The notes beneath the pieces were generated by a model, which was given only the letters and a program-made list of their open reading frames with translations, made no database searches and was not told where the DNA came from. Source: Pyrrhosoma nymphula (taxonomy: Eukaryota > Arthropoda > Insecta > Odonata > Coenagrionidae). From it: a stretch of DNA of 64,000 bases. The stretch lies in the NCBI GenBank assembly GCA_963573305.1, contig OY754339.1, positions 87,265,838 to 87,329,837 of the forward strand, written 5' to 3'. The position numbers and the translations under genes are program-made. Shown piece after piece: positions 32,636 through 40,260 of this stretch; positions within the stretch are counted from its first letter, which is position 1; each line of letters starts with the position of its first letter.

Positions 32636-32745
32636 ATTTTATTTATTTAATTAATTTATTGATTAATTTATTTATTCAATTAATTAATTTATTTATTTAT
32701 TTATTTATTTAATTAATTAATTAATTTATTTATTTATCATCATTT
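32636..32745. repeat. AT tetranucleotide spacer between ORF1 and ORF2
   Basis: About 110 nt of TTTA, TTAA and ATTA units with no G and almost no C fills most of the gap between the two ORFs of the Tx1/L1-like element. It is unusual inside a retrotransposon and prone to length change. Whether it belongs to the element consensus cannot be told from one copy. Confidence 0.75.
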
Positions 32746-32770
32746 TGTTGCAATTATATTTTTGTAGCAC

Positions 32771-35700
32771 ATGAGTGAGCTACGAGTGATGACTTTTAAT
32801 GCTTGCTCAGTACGCAGCGTTATGAAATGGGCTCAGCTGTCTTTGTTTCTTAGGAGACATGAGCCAGATATCGTTTTCATTCAAGAAACTAATACCGATT
32901 CACCCACTATGCGATCCCTGCCAATGTATGATTTTCATTTTACCACTCCAATGGTCCCACATGCGGGGACCGCTATTGCAGTGAGGAAAGGTGTCAACAT
33001 TTGCTCGATGTTACGCCATGTGATTGTACCTGGCTATGCTATGGCGCTAAAAGTCTCAATTAATTACCCAGACCGTCAAACATTTCTTCTTTTAACCATA
33101 TACGGCCCTCACATACAAGATAGTGCAGTGGAGCTAATGCATCTAGTTAACGGATACATTACAAACACTGTGTCTTCATATGTCAATCAAAACACATGGA
33201 TAATTGTTGGGGGTGATTTTAATTGCACTCTTGTCCCCAAAGCTGATAGAACGAATGGAATTGAGAGATACCCAAGGTATGCTGCCGCCTTAAGACGTCT
33301 AGTTAACCAACATCGTCTTATTGATGTCTGGAGACGTTTGAGACCAAATGATTCTGGCTACACCCACATGAGCCACAGCGGATTAGCTACTGCTTCACGT
33401 TTAGACCGCTTTTACGTATCTGAGGATAAGATAGAGTGTGTTCGACGGGTCGACACTCTGTCTTCTTTTTCTGATCACAAGGCCGTCATGATGTGGTTGG
33501 CTGTGTCACACGCCACACGTAGGTCACCTTACTGGCGGTTTGACAACACACTCCTTGAAAGTGAGGAATACTGCAAACACACCAAAGTACTAATTTCGTC
33601 CTTGTCAGCGTTACGTTCCAGTATTGGACCAAATGCTGACTGGGAGGTTATAAAGTCTGAAATAAAAGAGCATGCTATAATATATAAAAGGGGTCTCAGG
33701 ATGAATACACGGAATGAGGAGGGCTACTATGCTCGAGAGGCCAAAGCCCTGGTGGCCAAGGTGGGCTGGGAGGGCATCTTAGCAAATGATGCGCCTGCCA
33801 CCGCTCACTTATCACAGTGGGCATCAAAGGCAATGCCGAAACCTATCACAAGACTCAAGATTCATGGGAGGTGGGAGAGCGATCCCACAAAACTTGCTGC
33901 TGAGGTTCACCAACACTATGCAACTGTTTTTAGTCCACCATTACATGCAAACTTTGACCCTACTACAGACGATTCCTTTCTTTCTACTCTCACTCCTCTC
34001 ACCGAGGATGACTGCCAGTACCTTGAAACCCCTCTCAACTCGGATGATATATTCAATGCTCTGAAGAGCTTATGTAAAAATAAATCCCCTGGAATTGATG
34101 GACTGACCCCTGAATTTTACTTGAAATTCTGGGATGTTTTGAAAACGCCCTTTCTAAGAATGGCTGATGAAAGTTTTGACAGGGGAAAGCTTCCTCGCAC
34201 CACATCTACATCTATAATTGCGCTAATGCCAAAGACTGATAGGGTGGAGACTGTTGACTCACTCAGGCCATTGTCCATTATGAATACGGACTACAAAATT
34301 CTAGCGAAGGCCCTGTCAAACAGACTATCAAAAGTAATTTCCTGTGTGGTATCTGAGACCCAATCTTATTGCATTCCCGGTAGAACAATCTACGACTCGA
34401 TTGCATGTACCCGAGATCTAATCAACCTTCATGCTAATGGACAAGAGCCATTAGCTGTTGTATCCTTAGACCAAACGAAGGCTTTTGATAATGTAAGCCA
34501 TGCTTTCTTATTTGCGGTGATAGAGAAGATGGGCTTTGGGACGAATTTTATTAAAATGATCAATACCCTTTACACCGATTCAATATGCATGGTACGGATA
34601 GCGGCAAATCTCACCAGTCCCATTCCCTTTTGTAACGGAATAAGGCAGGGTTGTCCTCTTTCTGGACAATTATACTCCCTTGCATTTGAGCCGATGATAA
34701 GGAAACTCAGATGCGAGTTAACCCCAGTAGTCATCCCTGGCCAGTTGCAATGCAATATTGTAGCAAGTGCGTATGCAGACGACATCACAATTTATATAAA
34801 TAACAATGACGACTTCAGCAAAATAACTGAATGCTTTAGTATATATTCTGGACATAGTGGTGCAAAATTGAATATGTCCAAAAGTCGCGGCTTGTGGGTT
34901 GGACCTTGGCAATCAAGGGAGGACGACCCCCTGGGCCTTGAGTGGTCTACAAATGGTATAAAGTGCCTGGGCACATGGATAGACGTACACCCAGAGAGGC
35001 AACAGGAAATACTAGATACCAACATCCGTACTAGAATCACTAAGGCCATTCGCAGATGGACCCCAAGAGCAGGGCCTATGTCACTCAGGGGTAGAGTGCT
35101 GATATGTAATCAATTTATAGCGCCTACAATCTGGCATATTTTGCACTCATACTCTCCTTCTGAAAATATAGTACGGAGACTACAGGCCTCACTAGTTCAC
35201 TTCATTTGGTCTGAAAGGAAACACTGGGTCTCCTCGGACATAGTATCTACACCTATAAAAGAAGGAGGCCTCGGTTTAGTGGATATTTCATCTAAGTTGA
35301 TTGCTTTCCGGTACCTCACTGCTCAACGCATTGCCCTCGGCACAATGTCAAGTGTGAGGAGAGCTTTGGCCCTTGAATGTATCAGTCGTGAGTGGGAGGT
35401 GGATGATCCTCACGCTCTTTTCATTCGGTCCGAGAGAATCGCCCCTAGTCGTCTCCAACCAAATGACCGTTTCTACCATGCCGTCATGAAGGCCTGGAGG
35501 ATGTACCGAGTAACACCTTATGTGCATCCACAACTTCGGGTCCATGAGCGTCCTGCCCCGACCGGTTGGCCACCCCCAAGCACTTCACCTGCTTTTCAGT
35601 ACCACAGCCTTAGAAAAGACACCACGTTTGTTCTGCCACTTCCGAAAGCCGTATTATATAAAGAATGCGTCTATACACAATATAGTCACCTTTGGCCGCT

Positions 35701-36301
35701 GAAGGGTAGACATGCTGATGATGAAATCGTGTGGCTGGCTTTGCGGAAGTGGCCAACTTTGGGAAGGGATGCCGACATAGCTTGGCGACTATGTCATGGG
35801 GCATGGGCTGACGGAGTTTTCCTCTCCCGAGTGGGTCTCACTCCTAATGACACGTGCCATTGGTGCCCAAACGCAATCGCATCGGCGTGGCACTTGGCTT
35901 TTTTGTGCCAGAAGGTTAAGATGGTCTGGAAAGCGGCTATATCATGCGCTAAACTGTTAACGGGTATGAACAGCATACCATTATTACATCTTTATGCTGG
36001 AATTCCCCTTCGTGCCTCTTTTCAGCAACAGGGCACAGCACTAGCGAACTTTCTATTTTCCTTAGTTAAGTCAACAATCCATAGCGAGGTGGTACTATAT
36101 TACAAAAACAAAAGAAATGACGTAAATTATGCGGTGGCTCTTAAGAAGAGATTTCTTAAGAGGCTGACTAATGAAAAGGCCTACCATTCTCTAAATGGAA
36201 ACGAGACAAGTTTCCTAAGTAGATGGGCACACAATAATGTGTTTATTGACAAAGATACCGGAAATGTGAATGTCAATTGTCCTTTGTTTAACATAGAGTA
36301 A
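32771..36301 (+). CDS. ORF2 endonuclease/reverse transcriptase of the Tx1/L1-like element
   Basis: 1176 aa from ATG 32771. The N-terminal domain is an APE-type endonuclease: N10 (TFNAC), E39 (FIQETN), D149-N151 (GGDFN) and S234-D235-H236 (SDH) are the expected catalytic and metal-binding positions. The reverse transcriptase follows, with LRPLSIMNTDYKILAK, motif A LDQTKAFDNVSH, the IRQGCPLSGQLY block, and the catalytic YADD at residues 668-671. The C-terminal part contains a C-x2-C-x8-H-x4-C zinc motif at residues 1029, 1032, 1041 and 1046. The protein would nick target DNA and prime reverse transcription from the nick. All key residues are present and there are no stops, so it appears intact. 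The LDQxKAFDxVxH type motif and C-terminal CCHC favour the Tx1/L1 superfamily over jockey, I or R1. Confidence 0.93.
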   Translation: MSELRVMTFNACSVRSVMKWAQLSLFLRRHEPDIVFIQETNTDSPTMRSLPMYDFHFTTPMVPHAGTAIAVRKGVNICSMLRHVIVPGYAMALKVSINYPDRQTFLLLTIYGPHIQDSAVELMHLVNGYITNTVSSYVNQNTWIIVGGDFNCTLVPKADRTNGIERYPRYAAALRRLVNQHRLIDVWRRLRPNDSGYTHMSHSGLATASRLDRFYVSEDKIECVRRVDTLSSFSDHKAVMMWLAVSHATRRSPYWRFDNTLLESEEYCKHTKVLISSLSALRSSIGPNADWEVIKSEIKEHAIIYKRGLRMNTRNEEGYYAREAKALVAKVGWEGILANDAPATAHLSQWASKAMPKPITRLKIHGRWESDPTKLAAEVHQHYATVFSPPLHANFDPTTDDSFLSTLTPLTEDDCQYLETPLNSDDIFNALKSLCKNKSPGIDGLTPEFYLKFWDVLKTPFLRMADESFDRGKLPRTTSTSIIALMPKTDRVETVDSLRPLSIMNTDYKILAKALSNRLSKVISCVVSETQSYCIPGRTIYDSIACTRDLINLHANGQEPLAVVSLDQTKAFDNVSHAFLFAVIEKMGFGTNFIKMINTLYTDSICMVRIAANLTSPIPFCNGIRQGCPLSGQLYSLAFEPMIRKLRCELTPVVIPGQLQCNIVASAYADDITIYINNNDDFSKITECFSIYSGHSGAKLNMSKSRGLWVGPWQSREDDPLGLEWSTNGIKCLGTWIDVHPERQQEILDTNIRTRITKAIRRWTPRAGPMSLRGRVLICNQFIAPTIWHILHSYSPSENIVRRLQASLVHFIWSERKHWVSSDIVSTPIKEGGLGLVDISSKLIAFRYLTAQRIALGTMSSVRRALALECISREWEVDDPHALFIRSERIAPSRLQPNDRFYHAVMKAWRMYRVTPYVHPQLRVHERPAPTGWPPPSTSPAFQYHSLRKDTTFVLPLPKAVLYKECVYTQYSHLWPLKGRHADDEIVWLALRKWPTLGRDADIAWRLCHGAWADGVFLSRVGLTPNDTCHWCPNAIASAWHLAFLCQKVKMVWKAAISCAKLLTGMNSIPLLHLYAGIPLRASFQQQGTALANFLFSLVKSTIHSEVVLYYKNKRNDVNYAVALKKRFLKRLTNEKAYHSLNGNETSFLSRWAHNNVFIDKDTGNVNVNCPLFNIE

Positions 36302-36443
36302 CGGCTTTTTTTCATATCCATCTTAAAAGATTTTTCAGAAAATTTGTGAGTAATAACCCCAATTAATAATCAAATCACTGATTCTGAAAAAACTATACTT
36401 TTTTGAGGCTTAGGAGACTTTAGTTACTCCCCTACCTAGGAGT

Positions 36444-36444
36444 G

Positions 36445-36520
<76 letters not shown>
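36444..36520. repeat. (TAA)n tail of the Tx1/L1-like element, landing site of R4-like copy 1
   Basis: About 26 TAA units directly after AGGAGTGA at the end of the Tx1-like 3' UTR and directly before GGGTACG, the first bases of the full-length R4-like element. It can be read as the former's tail or, in part, as target repeat retained after insertion of the latter. Confidence 0.9.
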
Positions 36521-36590
36521 GGGTACGAAATCCGGACCACCAGCCTCCACGTGGCGTACCTGGCAACGGCTCTTGCCGGCTAATGGTGGA
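36521..36590 (+). ncRNA. HDV-like self-cleaving ribozyme at the 5' end of R4-like copy 1
   Basis: The first 70 nt fit the nested double pseudoknot. P1: GGGTACG (36521-36527) with CGTACCT (36555-36561), 7 pairs including the terminal G-U wobble. P2: TCC/ACCA (36531-36539, two-G bulge) with TGGTGGA (36584-36590). P3: CCA (36540-36542) with TGG (36552-36554). L3 is GCCTCCACG, close to the HDV loop; P1.1 could form from its CC with GG at 36562-36563. P4: CGGC/GCCG around TCTT (36567-36578). J4/2 is GCTAA with the catalytic C at 36580. Cleavage would fall before G36521, exactly the TAA/element junction. HDV-like ribozymes at the 5' ends of R2 and other non-LTR elements release element RNA from longer transcripts. 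Confidence 0.9.
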
Positions 36591-36740
36591 CGTCTGCGTG
36601 TGGGGCTAACCACCCTACACGCAGTAAAACTGGTTCCCAATAGGAATACAGAGAAAGCCACCCACAACCGGCCCCTCTCGGATGGGGGCCCTAGTACAGT
36701 TGGGTGTGGCAATACAAATACCACCGTAACGGGAGCCCGG

Positions 36741-39700
36741 ATGCAGTGGACGGAAGCCCTAAGGGGCGACCTCCTCGCATGCCATGCTGCCAGCGAGCCC
36801 GAACGCAGGGGTTATATGGCAAGGATGCACTCTTTGTGGTGTGAGATGCATCCAGAACACGACCACCTATCGCAGCAGAATCTGCGCGATTATGCCAACC
36901 ACCTGCGAAAAAAGGAAACTCTCCACCAACCGCCAGTTCAGAGGAACACACCACCGGCCAGACCACTCTCCCCGACACAGGCAGCCTCTGCACCACCTGA
37001 GGCTAGAACGGCACTCATGCCGCTGTCTATGTCAAATGGAGAAGAAGCTGGTCAGGCCGTCGCTGAACTACGAACGCGGTTGTTAAGCACAATATCTTAT
37101 GATGATGGACAACCTAGGCCGAGAGACATCCACCGGAAGATCTCTCTGCGGGGTAACCACCTGCCCCAGTTGAATGGTCTTATCGACGAAATCCTAACGG
37201 AAACGTCGGACCTTTGGACGGTAAATTGCGTGGTCTATGCTGCTGCCAAAATTATGGCTCACTCCCAAAAGAACACCTCTTGGGAGGACAAAGCAGCAAA
37301 GAGGCTTGAACAGTTGGAGGCCAAGATCACGCAGGCGAGACAACAGGCGTCGAGAATTCAGTGTGTGATGGAATACATCTTATCTGGGCGAACTTTCACT
37401 CCTAAAGTTCGGCGCATAGCGCGCAGTCTCAGGTACAACCATCACACGCTGAATAAAAGCGTGCTGCTTACCATTAAGCAGCACGCGGTCGATAGAGTTC
37501 GGGCACTCACCACGGCCCGGAAAAAACTCCTGAAGAAGAGTAGGGGCGTGAGAGAAAATGCCACCTTTCTCCTTCAGCCGTCCCGTCTCTTTCGACCACC
37601 TCCGCCTGTTGTTGAATCTCCGCCACCCGTCCAAGAGGTTGAACGTTTCTGGAAGGAAATATACGAAACGTCGAAGCCATTCAACGGAGACACTCCGGCC
37701 ATAGGCCTCTTTAAAGAGGTTTGTGACCGCCACCTACAAGATGTGGATGGACCTCTTTCAGTCACCGAAAGTGACGTGAAGAAGGCCTTCTCTGGCAAGA
37801 AGAATTTCTCGGCTCCAGGAATGGATGCCGTGAATAACTTCTGGTGGAAGAAATTTACTTCCACCCACCAACACCTCGCCAGAATCTTCACGTCCTTTCT
37901 AAATGGTGGAAAACCAATTCCACCTTGGCTGACTGAGGGACGCACGGTTTTAATACCTAAGAAGGGAGACTTGTCCAATCCAAAGAACTACCGCCCTATA
38001 ACCTGCCTCAACACTGTATATAAGGCGTTCACCTCGATCTTGAGCGACCTTATCCTACACCAAGTCCAGCCGGTTTGGGAGGAGGTGTACGAGCAGAGGG
38101 GCTCAAAGCGAGGAATCGCGGGATGCAAGGACAACCTGCTCATTGATAGGTGCATATGCCAGGATGCCATCCGGCATAAGCGAAACCTATCAATGGCCTG
38201 GGTGGACTACAAGAAGGCTTTTGACACCACTTCGCATGAGCTATTGATCGCCATGCTGAAGTTGATGAAAGTCCACCCTGAGGTTGTGTCCTGCATCCAA
38301 CGCCTGTTACCACTGTGGAAAACGCGCTTCGTTCTGACCTCAGGCAAGCGGTCAGTTTCCACAGAGTTGGTAACATACCACCGTGGCGTTTTTCAAGGCG
38401 ACAGCTTGAGCCCCCTACTGTTCTGTATTTCCCTCCTACCCCTGTCCCTTAGGCTGCGACGAGGTAAAGGATACATGTGTGGTGTTCCAGGTGACAGGAA
38501 GCATAAGGTCACCCATTTGTTTTATATGGATGACCTGAAGCTGTACGCTTCTAATGCGAAAGACCTTCGCACTGCCCTGGACACCGTACTGGAATACAGT
38601 GAGGCTATAGGAATGGAGTTCGGATTGGACAAGTGTGCATCCATCCACTTGGCGAGAGGAAGATTTTCGGAGATCAAGGAAGACGTGCAACTTGTTGACG
38701 GGAGCGTCATTCGTCACCTCGAGGACGATGACAGCTATGAATATCTCGGCGTCCCCCAGCGCCGAATGCAGGAGGTTACAGCAGTGAAGGAAAGGCTCAC
38801 CGCCAAATACAGACAGACTCTCAGGAACATCTGGAGTTCTGAGCTGTCAGGCAAGAACAAGGTTCTTGCCACGAACATGTTCGCGGTTCCTACACTGCTG
38901 TATACCTTCGGATGCATGAAGTGGAACGTCAACGAGTTGCAGAACCTCGATAGGGGAACGAGGAAGATGATGACCATCTATAGAAGTCTTCATCCGAAAT
39001 CTTCCGTCGCCAGATTGTATCTCCCTCGCAATGTAGGTGGTAGAGGACTATTGAGTCTGGAATGTCTCCACAACAGAGTTGTCCTGGGTACAGCTTGCCG
39101 AGTTTTGAAAAGCAGGGACCCCCTGCTCAATCTCGTGAGTGATCACGAGAGTGCGGGAGCAGGGGCGTTTCTCTTCCAGGCGGCAAAGAGGGCAGCGGAC
39201 GAAACCGGTCTCGACTTCGACCCGTCATCCGACGGAAGCGACAATGACACGACCATCTTGTCATTGAAGGCAGACGTCCTCAAGCTCGAAATAAAAAAAG
39301 CCGAGCAGAAGGCCTTGCTCAAGGAGCATACCGATAAGCCCATGCATGGAGGTTTTTATCGAAACATCGAAAAGCATGGGCTATCGAAGGAGCTAACGTT
39401 TGCCTTCCTACGCTCCGCCGGTCTGAAGTCCGAGACCGAGGGTTTTGTCCTCGCGTGCCAGGATGGTGTCATAAACACACTCGTGTACCGCCGCATTATA
39501 TTCAAGGCGGAGGTTGCGGACACGAAATGTAGGGCGTGCCGAGCCCAGCCGGAGACTTTGAGTCACCTTCTCTCCGGCTGTAGTTATTACGCTAAATCAG
39601 CATATTTAGCTCGGCACAACGCGGCCCTACGAGTGTTATACTTTCATTTTCGACATCATTATGGCATCGACGAAACACCTGTGCTGCCCTATGCCCCTGG

Positions 39701-40124
39701 AGATATTGAGTCCGTCGTGGAGAACGATAAATGTACGATCTGGTGGAATTACTCCTTTTCCACCACCAGGCAGTTGGAGGCGACCAAGCCTGATATCGTT
39801 CTCCTCGACCACCTCACACGCTCCATGTTCGTGATCGAGTTTTCGGCTCCGGCTGAAACTAACATGGATGCGAAGGAGGTGGAAAAACGGACGAAATATC
39901 AAGACCTGCTTTTCGAACTTCGACAGATGTACCCCGGACACTCTGTGAAACTGGTGGTCCTCATCATAGGTGTGCTCGGTGGAGTTAAGGGCTCGCTGCT
40001 AAATAACATCAAGTGTATTCCGTCCTGCGTGGCACAGGCGGAATTACTAGTTGCACGCATGCAGAAGGCCGTCATCCTGGGGTCACTCCGTTTACTGCGG
40101 ACGCATGACCCTACCGCAGCGTAG
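36741..40124 (+). CDS. R4/Dong-like polyprotein, copy 1 (reverse transcriptase + restriction-like endonuclease)
   Basis: 1127 aa from ATG 36741. The frame is open upstream through the ribozyme and into the TAA repeat (read as AAT, Asn), but without another ATG; the chosen Met lies two residues before a conserved domain. Residues 3-59 form a Trp-containing helical segment (WTEALRGDLL...MHSLW) resembling Myb/SANT-like DNA-binding motifs of site-specific elements. The reverse transcriptase has motif A VDYKKAFD (catalytic D489), FQGDSLSPLLF, and YMDD at 595-598 in HLFYMDDLKLYA, a form typical of R4/Dong. A CCHC motif C-x2-C-x8-H-x4-C is at 930-947. The restriction-like endonuclease shows P1017-D1018, E1033 and K1052 in TKYQDL. 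All expected catalytic residues are present. It would nick TAA repeats and reverse-transcribe its RNA there. It is a complete copy and possibly active. Confidence 0.93.
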   Translation: MQWTEALRGDLLACHAASEPERRGYMARMHSLWCEMHPEHDHLSQQNLRDYANHLRKKETLHQPPVQRNTPPARPLSPTQAASAPPEARTALMPLSMSNGEEAGQAVAELRTRLLSTISYDDGQPRPRDIHRKISLRGNHLPQLNGLIDEILTETSDLWTVNCVVYAAAKIMAHSQKNTSWEDKAAKRLEQLEAKITQARQQASRIQCVMEYILSGRTFTPKVRRIARSLRYNHHTLNKSVLLTIKQHAVDRVRALTTARKKLLKKSRGVRENATFLLQPSRLFRPPPPVVESPPPVQEVERFWKEIYETSKPFNGDTPAIGLFKEVCDRHLQDVDGPLSVTESDVKKAFSGKKNFSAPGMDAVNNFWWKKFTSTHQHLARIFTSFLNGGKPIPPWLTEGRTVLIPKKGDLSNPKNYRPITCLNTVYKAFTSILSDLILHQVQPVWEEVYEQRGSKRGIAGCKDNLLIDRCICQDAIRHKRNLSMAWVDYKKAFDTTSHELLIAMLKLMKVHPEVVSCIQRLLPLWKTRFVLTSGKRSVSTELVTYHRGVFQGDSLSPLLFCISLLPLSLRLRRGKGYMCGVPGDRKHKVTHLFYMDDLKLYASNAKDLRTALDTVLEYSEAIGMEFGLDKCASIHLARGRFSEIKEDVQLVDGSVIRHLEDDDSYEYLGVPQRRMQEVTAVKERLTAKYRQTLRNIWSSELSGKNKVLATNMFAVPTLLYTFGCMKWNVNELQNLDRGTRKMMTIYRSLHPKSSVARLYLPRNVGGRGLLSLECLHNRVVLGTACRVLKSRDPLLNLVSDHESAGAGAFLFQAAKRAADETGLDFDPSSDGSDNDTTILSLKADVLKLEIKKAEQKALLKEHTDKPMHGGFYRNIEKHGLSKELTFAFLRSAGLKSETEGFVLACQDGVINTLVYRRIIFKAEVADTKCRACRAQPETLSHLLSGCSYYAKSAYLARHNAALRVLYFHFRHHYGIDETPVLPYAPGDIESVVENDKCTIWWNYSFSTTRQLEATKPDIVLLDHLTRSMFVIEFSAPAETNMDAKEVEKRTKYQDLLFELRQMYPGHSVKLVVLIIGVLGGVKGSLLNNIKCIPSCVAQAELLVARMQKAVILGSLRLLRTHDPTAA

Positions 40125-40260
40125 CCACACATCTGATGGGCGTCGGACGTGGCTGCGATTACTGCCTAACCCCTCTCGAGTCTTCGGCCATTATGACGGC
40201 AATGAAACCTGATGCTTGCCGGGGACTCGGAGGGTCATGTTACAACTGTAACAATTAAAA
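40125..40260 (+). other. 3' UTR of R4-like copy 1
   Basis: 136 nt from the stop codon to the first TAA, ending GTAACAATTAAAA. The same sequence ends all five copies (42210, 45321, 49082 and 51362 onward), as expected for a 3' UTR recognised by the element's own reverse transcriptase. It contains an ATG (40212) whose frame reads through the following TAA run as poly-Ile. Confidence 0.85.

Larger units (their letters stand above)
30173..36443 (+). mobile_element. Complete Tx1/L1-like non-LTR retrotransposon inserted in (AC)n
   Basis: A two-ORF, APE-type non-LTR retrotransposon of about 6.3 kb. It has a 5' leader of about 340 nt, ORF1 (30517-32520), an AT-rich inter-ORF spacer, ORF2 (32771-36301), a 3' UTR of about 140 nt, and a (TAA)n tail starting near 36444. 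Both ORFs are open over their full length, so the copy is recent and could be active. The reverse-transcriptase motif LDQTKAFDNVSH and the following block place it near the Tx1 group of the L1 superfamily. Tx1-group elements include ones that target specific sequences such as microsatellites, which fits its position directly after an AC tract. No target-site duplication can be shown, because any copy of it would be hidden in the AC repeat. Confidence 0.85.

Noticed and set aside
36573..36740. Upstream start of the R4-like protein at a TTG
   Set aside because: TTG is not a normal start in eukaryotes. I used the first in-frame ATG at 36741, just before the conserved segment, and noted that the frame is open upstream. 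The same reasoning gives ATG 30517 rather than TTG 30370 for ORF1 of the Tx1-like element.
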